This document shows, piece after piece, positions 25,224 through 34,352 of a DNA stretch of 64,000 bases (its first letter is position 1; each line of letters begins with the position of its first letter). The notes beneath the pieces were generated by a model. It saw nothing but the letters and a program-made list of their open reading frames with translations. It did no database searches and was not told the origin of the DNA. The stretch lies in assembly GCF_030817495.1 (NCBI RefSeq), contig NZ_JAUSZK010000001.1:992001-1056000 (forward strand), written 5' to 3'. This stretch comes from Streptomyces sp. V3I7. Its GTDB lineage: Bacteria; Actinomycetota; Actinomycetes; Streptomycetales; Streptomycetaceae. The position numbers were made by a program, and so were the translations under genes.

Positions 25224-26585
25224 TCAGCGCACGCCCACCGCCGCAAGTGCCTTGCGCTGCAGGGGAGTCGGGCGGGCCGGGAAGTACAGGTAGCAGACGC
25301 CGCCGGTACCGCCTCTGACCTTGCCGTTCGCGTCGTACCGCTTGGTGCGGAGCCAGATGTTCTCCCACTCCCGCCGCAGGTAGACGCGCCGCACCGCCGG
25401 ATCGTCCGGCGAGGCCGGGTCGTTGGCGATCACGTCGCCCTCGGCGGTGAAGCCGATCACCGTCATCAGGTGGCCCGAGGTGCCGTAACCGGCCCCGGTG
25501 AGCTCGGTCTTGAGGAAGGACTGGGACGTTATGGCCGGGATGCCGGCGGCGATCAGCGTCTCCAGGTCGGTGAGCGAGCTCAACCGGGTGACGATGCCCT
25601 GGAGGCCCGGGAAGGTGGCCGCGTAGGCCGCGTTGAAGGGCCAGTTGCCGCAGCCGGAGTACTGGTAGTCGTACGTGGAGCGGGCTGCGTGGTCCACCTG
25701 CGGGTCGGCGTAGCTCGGGTCGACCCAGGACAGCTGCTCGGGGGTGAGCCGGCCGCCCCAGTACTCGATGATCATCTGCGAGGAGGTGGGGCTGCACCAG
25801 GCCTCGCCGCCGCCGTCGTACTGCGGGTACTGGCCCTTGTGGATCTCCTGCGAGTAGCGCGGGACGGTCAGCTCGTGGGCGAGGCCCGGGGTGGAGGCCG
25901 GCACGGTGAAGCGGTCGGGGATGTCGGAGCCCATGGCGCCGAGCCGCCAGACGGTGGGGGTGAGCCGGGTGCCGGGCCTGCGGTGGAGGGTGAGGCGCAG
26001 CCGGTACGACAGCAGGCGCAGGCCGGTGGAGGCGTCGTCGATGGCGAAGGTGTCCGTCCAGACGGTGCTCTTGCCGTCGCTCTGGTCATCCACCGAGGTC
26101 CGCTTGATGTCCTCGTCACCGGCGGCCCAGCGGCCCATCACGTACCAGGGGGTGTCCGTGCCGTCGGTGTACGTCCCCTGCAGCTCGACCTGGAGCCAGG
26201 TGCCGGCCGGGGTGTCCGCGTTCCAGGACGCGATCACCTCGGTGGCGGGCACGCGGAGGTGATGGACCGGCGAGGTCCATGTGGCGTACTCCCAGGCGGC
26301 GGTGGTGCCGGTGTGCGGGTCCGTGTAGTCGGTGGTGCCGGCGGGGGTGGCGAGCACGAGCCCGGGACGGGAGCCGGCGACGGCGAGCGTCCCCTCCTCG
26401 GCGCCCGAGCGCCAGTCGGTGTACGTCGTCCAGGCGCGGTAGTCCACGGGGCGGTCCGGCGTGGCGCCGTCGGCATCGGCGGACGCGGCCGGCGCGGCGA
26501 GCGCCGGAACCGTCCCCGAGGCCACCGCCACGGCGACCGCGGCGGCCAGAATGGTTCTGCGGGAGGGCTGTTGAGCTCTGCTCAT
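25224..26585 (-). CDS. Tat-exported C39-like cysteine peptidase
   Basis: A 453-residue secreted protein. The N-terminus SRRTILAAAVAVAVASG with AlaAla sites is a twin-arginine signal. After an N-terminal beta-rich domain of about 200 residues (PVHHLRVPATEVIASWNADT) comes a papain-like C39_2 domain: catalytic Cys in GGGEAWCSPTSSQMIIEYWG, His in GYGTSGHLMTVIGF and Asn/Asp in VIANDPASPDD. ATG 26585 is chosen since it immediately precedes the Tat signal. Targets are unknown; a role in cell-wall or extracellular peptide processing is possible. Confidence 0.88.
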   Translation of the reverse strand: MSRAQQPSRRTILAAAVAVAVASGTVPALAAPAASADADGATPDRPVDYRAWTTYTDWRSGAEEGTLAVAGSRPGLVLATPAGTTDYTDPHTGTTAAWEYATWTSPVHHLRVPATEVIASWNADTPAGTWLQVELQGTYTDGTDTPWYVMGRWAAGDEDIKRTSVDDQSDGKSTVWTDTFAIDDASTGLRLLSYRLRLTLHRRPGTRLTPTVWRLGAMGSDIPDRFTVPASTPGLAHELTVPRYSQEIHKGQYPQYDGGGEAWCSPTSSQMIIEYWGGRLTPEQLSWVDPSYADPQVDHAARSTYDYQYSGCGNWPFNAAYAATFPGLQGIVTRLSSLTDLETLIAAGIPAITSQSFLKTELTGAGYGTSGHLMTVIGFTAEGDVIANDPASPDDPAVRRVYLRREWENIWLRTKRYDANGKVRGGTGGVCYLYFPARPTPLQRKALAAVGVR

Positions 26586-26819
26586 GGGCGGAAGACCCCC
26601 AGGTGTCCGAGTCGGTCCAGTGCGGCTGTGCGCCAACTATGGAACAGGCGGCATGCCCCTGCCAGCACTTCGACCCAGGGCACGCCCACGAATATTGGTC
26701 TCGTCCTGTGAACGTGGGGGGTGTGTGCTTCGGGGTGGGGCTGGTTCGGGGGTCGGCGGAGGGTGTTCGGCCGCCGAGTTAGGAGGGGGGCGGAGGCTGG
26801 GAGCGCGACTCGGCTCAGG

Positions 26820-27420
26820 CGGCGCGCGTCGAGGCGGACGCCGACGACTGTCTGGGCGGGGCCGTAACGCTGCCTGGACCGGGGCACCCTGACGCGCGCC
26901 CCACTCGCGACCGCACGGCGCTCGCCCGATTCCGGGCGCCGGACGCGCGTACGGCACAAGGCCTCGGGCGGCCCGTACGGACCTCGCTCCCGCGGCCACA
27001 CCCCCGGCCGGACCGGGACACGAGCCCGGCGCCGCGCCGAGCAGGCCCTTGCAACGGCGCCGTGGCACAAGCCGGTGGCTCGACCACGACCGCGGACTTC
27101 GGGGGCGACCGAGCACTCAACTCCCGTACGTGACCAAGGCCGGCAGGCCGAGCGCCCCGGCCAGGGGCTCCAGGCGGCCCCTCAGGCAGCCGGAGCCACG
27201 CCGAAAGCCCCCCCCCGATCGGACCGGGACACGAGCCCGGCGCCGTGCCGAGGCGGACCCTGCAACGGCGCCGTGGCACAACCAGGGGGGGCACGAGCGC
27301 GGGCTGCGCGAAGCGGACCGCGCGCTCAACTCCCGTATGTGTCAAGGGCCTCAAGGCCGACAGCCCCGACCGAGAGCTCCAGGCGCGGCCCCTCGGGCAG
27401 TAGGAGCCACTCGAGCACTC
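26820..27420. repeat. gene-free region built of ~210-bp degenerate tandem repeats
   Basis: Two copies of a unit of about 210 bp are plain: GACCGGGACACGAGCCCGGC starts at 27011 and at 27222, GCAACGGCGCCGTGGCACAA at 27051 and 27262 (both offset 211), and CTCAACTCCCGTA at 27116 and 27325 (offset 209). A more decayed third copy seems to lie before 27000. All open frames here read Arg/Pro/Ala/Gly low-complexity protein on both strands. The flank 26586-26819 holds nothing recognisable. Confidence 0.75.
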
Positions 27421-27435
27421 CCCCGCGACTGGTCA

Positions 27436-27507
27436 GGGCCGTGCGACACGCCCGGCCGGGGTCGGGCGCAGCTCGCCCACCCTGACCGAGGGCGTGTCGC
27501 ACGGCCC
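27436..27507. terminator. 18-bp inverted repeat next to the amino-acid permease 3' end
   Basis: GGGCCGTGCGACACGCCC at 27436-27453 and its exact complement at 27490-27507 enclose 36 nt. It lies just beyond the stop of the minus-strand permease gene (27519). An alternative pairing of GGTCAGGG (27431-27438) with CCCTGACC (27479-27486) overlaps it. It is most likely the permease terminator. Confidence 0.6.
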
Positions 27508-27518
27508 CTCCCCCACCC

Positions 27519-29060
27519 TCAGATCAGGTCCATCGCCGCGACCTCGTCCGGGCGGCCGTAGCTCACCGGGCCCTGGAAGCGGCGGCGGGCCGTGGCGAAC
27601 CACCAGACGGTGGCGATGAGCAGGACCGCGGCCAGGGCGATCGGGGCGTAGTTGAAGGAGTCGACGGTGATCGGGGAGGCCTGGGGCAGCATGAACAGGA
27701 CGCTGCTCAGGAGGATCCAGGTCACCGCGAGCCAGCCGATCGGGCGGCCCCAGCGGCCCAGGTGCCAGGGGCCCGGCTGGAAGTCGGCGCCGAGCCGCAG
27801 GCGCAGGAAGACCGGGACGGCGTAGGCGAGGAACAGTCCGACGACGTTGACGCTGACGATGGCGGTGAACGCCGTGTGGGACCACCAGCCCGGGACCACG
27901 AGGGCGAGGGAGCACGCCACCGCGAGCCAGACCGCCTTGACCGGCGTACGGGTGCGCGAGGAGACCGAGTGCCACCAGCGGGAGCCGGGCATGGCGCCGT
28001 CACGGGAGAAGGCGAAGATCTGCCGGGTGTTGCTGGTGAGGTTGGCGAGACCGCAGAACAGCATCGCGCCGATCACGATCAACAGCATCGCCTTCGCCCA
28101 GCCCAGGCCGAGTCCGTCGATGAGAATCTGGACGGGCGGAGCGGAAGCGCTCGCCACATGGCCGTAGTCGCCGATGCTGTAGACCAGTGCGAGCATCAGG
28201 ATCAGACCCGTGATCGCCGAATAACCGATGGCGCGGGTGATCCCCTTCGGCGCGTTGACCGTCGCCTGGACCGTTTCCTCCGACATGTGGAAGCTGCCGT
28301 CGAAGCCCGTGAACGTCCAGCTGGTCACCAGGAGACCGAGCATCCCGCCGTAAAGTCCGTTCGTGAAGCCGGTGTTGTTCACGAAATGCGTGGCGAAGGA
28401 CGCCGACTGGTGGTGCTCCGGCATCACGACCAGTGCCGTCACGATCACCACGAGTCCGATCAGCAGCCACCACACGGAAATCCGGTTGAGGATGGCGACG
28501 AGCCGGACGCTGTAGGTGTTGGCGAGCCCCTGGAGCACGATGATCAGGGCCGTGATCAGCACCGTCTGGTGTGCGGTCGGCTCGTAGGAGGGCCACTGGA
28601 GGGCGACGAATGCCTGGATGAAGGTGGCCGCGGCGTACCCCGTGGCGGCCGTACCGCCGATCTGGCCGACGAAGTTCAGCCAGCCCGTGTACCAGGACCA
28701 GGCGCCCTTGTTCCGCTTGGCGAGTTTGCCGGCGGAGAAATACAGGGCACCGCTCGTCGGATACGCGGACGCGACCTCCGCCATGGCCGCGCCGATGAGC
28801 AGCACCATGACGGAAACGCCGATCCAGCCGAATATCAGAATGCGGGGACCGCCCGCGTTCATACCGAAGCCGAAGCTGGAGAAAATACCCGACAGGACGT
28901 TGATGATGGTGAACGAGATGGCGAAATTGTCGAACGCCTTGAATCTCCGCGTGAGTTTCCGCGGATAACCCATCGCGTGCAATGTCGCGTCGTCGTCCAG
29001 CATGACCGCATCCGCTCCCGCACGGGCCTTGTCCCGTGGAGCCGATATCCGTTCCGACAC
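27519..29060 (-). CDS. APC-superfamily amino-acid permease
   Basis: A 513-residue permease with 12 hydrophobic helices. The first helix carries FKAFDNFAISFTIINVLSGI, and GALYFSAGKLAKRNKGAWSW with TGFDGSFHMSEET are typical of the amino-acid/GABA permease family (BAT1/GabP-like). GTG 29060 is chosen because AAAGG sits 7 nt upstream. Candidate substrates are GABA, choline or other amines; the exact one is not readable. It is downstream of the frameshifted hypothetical gene on the same strand, 37 bp away. Confidence 0.92.
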   Translation of the reverse strand: MSERISAPRDKARAGADAVMLDDDATLHAMGYPRKLTRRFKAFDNFAISFTIINVLSGIFSSFGFGMNAGGPRILIFGWIGVSVMVLLIGAAMAEVASAYPTSGALYFSAGKLAKRNKGAWSWYTGWLNFVGQIGGTAATGYAAATFIQAFVALQWPSYEPTAHQTVLITALIIVLQGLANTYSVRLVAILNRISVWWLLIGLVVIVTALVVMPEHHQSASFATHFVNNTGFTNGLYGGMLGLLVTSWTFTGFDGSFHMSEETVQATVNAPKGITRAIGYSAITGLILMLALVYSIGDYGHVASASAPPVQILIDGLGLGWAKAMLLIVIGAMLFCGLANLTSNTRQIFAFSRDGAMPGSRWWHSVSSRTRTPVKAVWLAVACSLALVVPGWWSHTAFTAIVSVNVVGLFLAYAVPVFLRLRLGADFQPGPWHLGRWGRPIGWLAVTWILLSSVLFMLPQASPITVDSFNYAPIALAAVLLIATVWWFATARRRFQGPVSYGRPDEVAAMDLI

Positions 29061-29097
29061 AGATCGACCTTTCTCTCGATAAGGGATGAGCAGGACG

Positions 29098-30082
29098 TCA
29101 GGCGCCTCCCGGCACGGGCAGCCCGCACGCGCGCCGGGCCCGGGAGAGCTGCTCGGCGGGGTCGCCGAAGACGCTCCAGGGCATGCGCGAGGCGTACCGG
29201 CCCATCGCCGCGAAGACGGCCCTGGCCTCGAACTCGCGCTGCGCCATGACGAGCGCGTGCGCGAGGTAGGCCAGGTCGAGCACCGGGGTGAAGCGGTAAC
29301 CGGCCACCACGGGCAGCCAGTTGTGGTAGATCGCGAGCGCGGCGGAGCGCCACTGCGGCTCCTCCCAGACGCGGTTGGCGAGCAGTTGGGAGGGGTTGTA
29401 GCTCTCGACCAGGGCCACCAGCGGCAGCAGCCTGAGGGGCGAGTCGGCGGGCGCCCGCTGGCTGAGGAACGCGGCCACGTCCCAGGCGGCGTTGGCGGAG
29501 CCACCGTGCCCGGGTGAAGAAGAAGGACAGGAAGCGGTGGTGGGCCTCGCGGTTCCACGGGTCGAGCGTGAGGATGTGCGCGAACAGCCGCCAGGGCCCG
29601 GGCGGAGCGGTGAGCAGCCCGCTGGGGGCGGGGTCGCGCAGCCGGTGCAGCCGCGCCATGGACAGCTTGGCGACCCAGGGAGTGGGGTCCGCGGGTGCCA
29701 GGTTGGCGGCCCGGGTGCAGGCGGACAGCGCGATGCGCTCCAGCGCCTCGGCCCGCTCGTCGTGGGCGTCCGCGGCGCGCACCGCCCGCAGCACGGCCAC
29801 CCGCGCCCACATCAGCGCCGACTCGGGCGTCGGCTCCTCGGCCAGCCAGCGCTCGACGAGGTCGGTGTCGGCGGCCTCGGAGGCGAGGACCAGGGAGCGG
29901 TGGGCGCGCAGGCCGAAGTCGGTGCGCGTCTCGACCAGGAGTTCACCCGCGGTCAGATATCGCCCGGCGCGCACGTCGACACACGCCTTTGCCAGGACAC
30001 GGTCGTCGGCGGCGGGATGCCACACATACTGCCCCTCGAAAAACTCCGCGGCCATCGTCCCCTGTCCGTCCGCACCACTCAT
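29098..30082 (-). pseudogene. hypothetical protein gene split by a frameshift
   Basis: The first part (ATG 30082, or ATG 30055 with GGGG upstream) encodes a helical TPR-like protein: RAGRYLTAGELLVETRTDFG, RAANLAPADPTPWVAKLSMA, HHRFLSFFFTR. The rest continues in another frame as SANAAWDVAAFLSQRAP, then VALVESYNPSQLLANRVW and ends RACGLPVPGGA. The frames meet near 29509-29513 at CCCGGG, which appears to hold one extra G. Rejoined, the protein is about 327 residues, cytoplasmic, of unknown function. A sequencing error is possible. It precedes the permease gene. Confidence 0.65.
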
Positions 30083-30219
30083 CACAGATGTGCAGGAGGC
30101 ACCTTACTCAGCGCGAGGCACACCGGGAACGCCGATTTCGACATATCGGTCAGCCGATTCGGAATATATGCCGGACGAATCCCCGCGGGGCGCCGGGAAG
30201 TTCAACGGGGCACGTTTCA

Positions 30220-30945
30220 TTGGGCCCGCCGCCCGTCCACTATGGGCCACTACTAGAATGTTTCAGGAAAACAGCCCACACCGCACCACAGCCCAGCACA
30301 CCGCACCACAGCCCAGGAATCGCCATTCACACCCTCGCCTCCCTCCTGCGCGGGCTTCCGCCGTCCTGCGGACCGGTCCGGCTCATCGGCGTCGACGGGC
30401 ACGCCGGTTCCGGGAAGTCCACGTTCGCCGCCCGGCTGAGCGCCACCCTCGGTGGGGCACCGCTGCTGCACCTGGACGACGTCGCCAGCCACGACGAACT
30501 CTTCGGCTGGACGGGGCGCCTGCTGGCCCAGGTGATCGAGCCGCTCGCCCGCGGCGAGAGCGCCTCCTACTTGCCCTACGACTGGCGTGCCCGCCGATTC
30601 GGCGAGCCCCGCGCCCTGCCGCCCGCGCCCGTGGTCCTGATCGAAGGGGTCGGCGCCGGGCGCCGGGCGCTGCGTCCACATCTGGCGCGGCTGCTGTGGA
30701 TGGAACTGCCGCACGAGGAGTCCTGGACGCGCGGGCGCCGGCGGGACGGGGCGGAACAGCGGGACTTCTGGGCCGGATGGGTCGAGGCGGAGCGCCGGCA
30801 CTTCGCCGAGGACCCCTCGCGGCCGTACGCGGATCTTCTGGTGCTGCAGTCACAGGAGGGGTACGAGGTGCTGCCGGGACCCGGCGCGTCCACCGGACCG
30901 GTCCGCGATGTCACGCACCGTGACGAACCGCCCGCAGTGTGGTGA
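30220..30945 (+). CDS. P-loop (uridine kinase-like) kinase, 5' end unresolved
   Basis: The core is clear: VRLIGVDGHAGSGKSTFAAR is a Walker A loop at 30398-30421, followed by LLHLDDVASHDELFGW, APVVLIEGVGAGRRAL (Walker B-like) and a C-terminal REWTE-like charged helix (RDFWAGWVEAERRHFAEDP). This resembles small uridine/nicotinamide-riboside kinase-type NTPases of Streptomyces. No ATG/GTG/TTG lies in the kinase frame after TTG 30220. The ATG at 30258 (MFQENS) is out of frame, but becomes in frame as MFQENSRIAIHTLA if the 40 bp of tandem repeat at 30277-30316 is removed. The start given is therefore provisional; the end is firm. Confidence 0.7.
   Translation: MGPPPVHYGPLLECFRKTAHTAPQPSTPHHSPGIAIHTLASLLRGLPPSCGPVRLIGVDGHAGSGKSTFAARLSATLGGAPLLHLDDVASHDELFGWTGRLLAQVIEPLARGESASYLPYDWRARRFGEPRALPPAPVVLIEGVGAGRRALRPHLARLLWMELPHEESWTRGRRRDGAEQRDFWAGWVEAERRHFAEDPSRPYADLLVLQSQEGYEVLPGPGASTGPVRDVTHRDEPPAVW
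30277..30316. repeat. exact 20-bp tandem duplication at the kinase 5' end
   Basis: CACACCGCACCACAGCCCAG occurs twice head to tail (30277-30296 and 30297-30316). Twenty is not a multiple of three, so each copy gained or lost changes the reading frame joining ATG 30258 to the kinase body. Confidence 0.9.
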
Positions 30946-31063
30946 ACGTGTGAATGCCCTTGCGCGGGAACTTCTCCGAGTGCCTCAACTCTGCTTGACC
31001 GGGGGGCCGTACAGGACTTACGTTCTCAATGTGCGGCCATTCGGAGCCGCCCATCAGCGCGAG

Positions 31064-31103
31064 GCCCCCGGTTGTTCCCCCGTGACCGGGGGCTTCGTTC
31101 TGT
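31064..31103 (+). terminator. intrinsic terminator after the kinase gene
   Basis: GCCCCCGGT at 31064-31072 pairs with ACCGGGGGC at 31085-31093 across a 12-nt loop, followed by TTCGTTCTGTCC. It lies 120 bp beyond the kinase stop. In the rest of the 431-bp gap 30946-31376 I see no gene; a possible weak promoter is TTGACC near 30994 with TTACGT 17 bp on. Confidence 0.65.
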
Positions 31104-31376
31104 CCTGAAGCCGTTCCGTGGACGCCATACGCGCTGATTCGCTCACCCTCGGTCACCGCGCCGGATGCGCCCCGTCTGCTCCCACCTCGTCGAACGGCCT
31201 GTGCGACACCCCTTCGGCGCGCGTACACCGCGCAGGTACGATGCCCTCGGTGCGACCTTCGAGCGATTGCCTCGCGCACCTGCAACTCCGTTCCGCGGCA
31301 CTGCGATTGGACCAAGGCGGTCGCCGGGCGATCACCCGGTGGCGAACCGACGGGGGCACGGTTTGTGGGGGACGTG

Positions 31377-33242
31377 ATGGACTTCGGCACGCAGGGCCCC
31401 AAGGCCCCGGCCGACCTCGCCTGGCTGAGAGGCGTGGACGCCTACACCATGGGCGCCTACCCGCAGGCGGAGGAGGAGTTCCGCGCCGCGGTGCGGATGG
31501 ATCCCGGAATGACGGACGCGTGGCTCGGGCTGCACGCACTGCGCGTGGACACGACGACCGCGCTGCTGAGGATGTTCCGGCACCGCGACCGCTTCGGGGA
31601 GCAGCGGGCGCGGCACGGCCGGACGCTCAACTCCTGGTACTGGCTGGGCTGGTGGGTGCAGCCGGTGCTGGAGAGCCCGCGCGATCTGCTGCTCGCGCAC
31701 GCCTCGCACTGGCTGGACGGCCGGCACGTGCCGGAGCTGGACCGGGCGCTGGCGGGCCTGCCGCCGGTGGACACCGATCCGCAGGTGCGCTTCCTGCACG
31801 CCTGCCGGGCCTATCTGGTCAAGGACTGGGAGCAGCTCGTCCGGCACACCGAACCGCTCCTCGACGATCCCCTGCTGGGCATCGAGGCCGGTCTGTTCGG
31901 CGGCATGGCCCGGGTGCGGCTGGAGATGTACGGCCACGCGGAGCCGCTGCTGTCGGCGGCGCTGATGCGCTGCCGCAGCGAGCAGCCGCAGCGCAAGGAG
32001 CTGCGCTACTGGCTGGCGCGGGCCCATGAGGGGACGGGGCGCAGCGCGGCAGCGCTCCCCCTGTACCGGGCGGTGCACCGGGTCGACCCCGCCTTCATGG
32101 ACACCGCGGCCCGGCTCGCCGCCATCGGCGAGGCCGACGGCTACGACGAGGTGGCCGACCTCGCCGCGATCACGCTCACCGGCGCCGGCCAGGACACCGT
32201 GGACGGCCCCGACACCCTCGACCCGCTCTTCGGCACCGAGGGCCGCGACCTCCGGCTGACCGAGCCGGAGCTGCGGGCGTCCGGTCCGCTGCCGTCGGCG
32301 GGCGATCCGGCGGGGCGGGAGAAGAGCGCCGTACCGTCGCCGCCGCTGCCCCCCGGGCCGACCGATCCGGCGCTGCTGGAGGAGGCGCTCGCCGAGCTGG
32401 AGCGCATGGTGGGCCTCGAACCGGTGAAGCGGCAGGTCAAGGCGCTGTCCGCACAGTTGAACATGGCGCGGCTGCGGGCCGGTCAGGGGTTGCCCGTCCA
32501 GCCGCCGAAACGCCACTTCGTCTTCTCCGGCCCCTCGGGCACCGGCAAGACCACCGTCGCCCGCATCCTCGGCCGGGTCTTCTACGCCCTCGGGCTGCTC
32601 GGCGGCGACCATCTGGTGGAGGCCCAGCGGGCGGACCTCGTCGGCGAGTACCTGGGCCAGACGGCCGTGAAGGCCAACGAGCTGATCGACTCCGCGATCG
32701 GCGGCGTGCTGTTCGTGGACGAGGCGTACGCGCTGTCCAACGCGGGCTACGGCAAGAGCGACGCCTACGGCGACGAGGCGTTGCAGGTGCTGCTGAAGCG
32801 GGCCGAGGACAACCGCGACCACCTGGTGGTGATCCTGGCCGGCTACCCGGAAGGCATGGACCGGCTCCTCGCCGCCAACCCGGGGCTGTCGTCCCGCTTC
32901 ACGACCCGCGTCGACTTCCCGTCGTACCGCCCCCTGGAGCTGACCGCGATCGGCGAGGTGCTCGCCGCCGAGAACGGTGACGTGTGGGACGAGGAGGCGC
33001 GGGAGGAGCTGCTGTCCATCGCCGGGCACGTGGTCGACCAGGGGTGGATCGACGAGCTGGGCAACGGGCGGTTCCTGCGGACGCTGTACGAGAAGAGCTG
33101 CGCCTACCGCGATCTGCGGCTGTCCGTCTGTCCGGGCGCGCTGTCCCGGGAGGATCTGGCGACGCTGCGGCTGCCGGATCTGATGCAGGCGTACGGGGAG
33201 GTCCTGTCGGGGCGGGGGCCGCAGGATCCGTCGGCACTGTGA
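31377..33242 (+). CDS. CbxX/CfqX (EccA-like) AAA+ ATPase with TPR domain
   Basis: A 621-residue protein. The first ~290 residues are TPR-like helices (LRGVDAYTMGAYPQAEEEFR, RKELRYWLARAHEGTGRSAA), then a disordered Pro/Gly linker and a CbxX-type AAA domain: LERMVGLEPVKRQVKALSAQ, Walker A GPSGTGKT at 385-392, Walker B GGVLFVDEAYAL, sensor/Arg-finger region NPGLSSRFTTRVDFPSY. TPR plus AAA is the architecture of EccA, the cytoplasmic ATPase of type VII secretion. No other ESX gene is present. ATG 31377 follows GGGGG by 5-6 nt; GTG 31365 is also in frame. Confidence 0.88.
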   Translation: MDFGTQGPKAPADLAWLRGVDAYTMGAYPQAEEEFRAAVRMDPGMTDAWLGLHALRVDTTTALLRMFRHRDRFGEQRARHGRTLNSWYWLGWWVQPVLESPRDLLLAHASHWLDGRHVPELDRALAGLPPVDTDPQVRFLHACRAYLVKDWEQLVRHTEPLLDDPLLGIEAGLFGGMARVRLEMYGHAEPLLSAALMRCRSEQPQRKELRYWLARAHEGTGRSAAALPLYRAVHRVDPAFMDTAARLAAIGEADGYDEVADLAAITLTGAGQDTVDGPDTLDPLFGTEGRDLRLTEPELRASGPLPSAGDPAGREKSAVPSPPLPPGPTDPALLEEALAELERMVGLEPVKRQVKALSAQLNMARLRAGQGLPVQPPKRHFVFSGPSGTGKTTVARILGRVFYALGLLGGDHLVEAQRADLVGEYLGQTAVKANELIDSAIGGVLFVDEAYALSNAGYGKSDAYGDEALQVLLKRAEDNRDHLVVILAGYPEGMDRLLAANPGLSSRFTTRVDFPSYRPLELTAIGEVLAAENGDVWDEEAREELLSIAGHVVDQGWIDELGNGRFLRTLYEKSCAYRDLRLSVCPGALSREDLATLRLPDLMQAYGEVLSGRGPQDPSAL

Positions 33243-33266
33243 CGGATCCCGCGGCCCGCGCGCGGA

Positions 33267-34352
33267 TCAGCTGGCCAGGGCCTGCTCCGGCCGGCCGCCG
33301 GCCGGCTGCTCCGTGACCTTGACGTCCGGGGCCCGCCGGTGCGCCGGGTCCCGGACCTCGCCCACGAGGACCTCCAGTACGTCCTCCAGGGCGACCAGGC
33401 CGAGGACCTTGCCGGAGGCGTCGGCGACCTGCGCCAGGTGGGTCGCCGCGCGGCGCATCACCGTCAGGGCGTCGTCCAGGGGCAGTTCGGCCCGGAGGGT
33501 GGCCATGGGGCGCCAGATGTGCTGCGGCACGGCCCGTTCGGAGTCCTCCAGGTCCAGTACGTCCTTCACGTGCACGTAGCCCATGAAGGCCCCGTTCTCG
33601 GAGGCGACCGGGAAGCGGGAGTAGCCGGTGCGGGCGGTCAGCTCGACGATCTGGCCGGGCGTGACCGACGGCGGCACCGTCACCAGGGACTCGCGCGCCA
33701 GGAGCACGTCGGTGACCGGGCGCGACCCCAGCTCCAGCGCGTCCTCCAGGCGCTCCTGCTCCTCGGGGCCGAGCAGGCCCGCCTGGCCGGAGTCCTCCAC
33801 CAGCCGGTTGAGCTGCTCGCTGGTGAAGACGGCCTCGACCTCGTCCTTGGGCTCGACGCGGAAGAGCCGCAGGATGCCCTGGGCGCAGGCGCCGAGGGCC
33901 ACGGTGATGGGCCGGCAGACGCGGGCGAAGGCGACCAGACCGGGGCCGAGCCACACTGCGGCCTTCTCCGGGGCGGCCATCGCCAGGTTCTTCGGGACCA
34001 TCTCACCGATCACGAGGTGGCAGAAGACCACCGCCGCGAGGGCGATGACGTAGCCGAGGGGATGGATCATCCCTTCCGGCAGACGCATCCACACGAACAC
34101 CGGCTCCAGCAGGTGCGCGACCGTCGGCTCGGCGACCGCGCCCAGGGTGAGCGAGCAGACGGTGATGCCGAACTGGGCGGCGGCCATCATCTGCGGCAGC
34201 CGCTGAAGGCCGTACAGCACCTGGCGGGCGCGCGTGGTGCCGAGCGGTTCGATCTGGCTGCGGCGCACGGACACGAGCGCGAACTCGGCGCCGACGAAGA
34301 ATCCGTTGGCGAGCACGAGCAGCGCGGCGAAGAGGAGTTGGAGCACGCTCAT
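33267..34352 (-). CDS. CNNM/CorC-type membrane protein with CBS domains
   Basis: A 361-residue protein: a DUF21 (CNNM) membrane domain of about four helices (LLFAALLVLANGFFVGAEFA, then GYVIALAAVVFCHLVIGEMV-PKN), followed by a CBS pair (VLLARESLVTVPPSVTPGQI, GYSRFPVASENGAFMGYVHV). It lacks a clear C-terminal CorC/HlyC domain, so it is shorter than its partner. Such proteins are linked to Mg2+/Co2+ efflux or tolerance. It overlaps the gene before it by 4 bp (ATGA) and is convergent with the AAA gene. Confidence 0.92.
   Translation of the reverse strand: MSVLQLLFAALLVLANGFFVGAEFALVSVRRSQIEPLGTTRARQVLYGLQRLPQMMAAAQFGITVCSLTLGAVAEPTVAHLLEPVFVWMRLPEGMIHPLGYVIALAAVVFCHLVIGEMVPKNLAMAAPEKAAVWLGPGLVAFARVCRPITVALGACAQGILRLFRVEPKDEVEAVFTSEQLNRLVEDSGQAGLLGPEEQERLEDALELGSRPVTDVLLARESLVTVPPSVTPGQIVELTARTGYSRFPVASENGAFMGYVHVKDVLDLEDSERAVPQHIWRPMATLRAELPLDDALTVMRRAATHLAQVADASGKVLGLVALEDVLEVLVGEVRDPAHRRAPDVKVTEQPAGGRPEQALAS

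Noticed and set aside
27049..27561. Open frames in the 26.8-27.5 kb repeat block
   Set aside because: Low-complexity translations on both strands and no SD; treated as non-coding.
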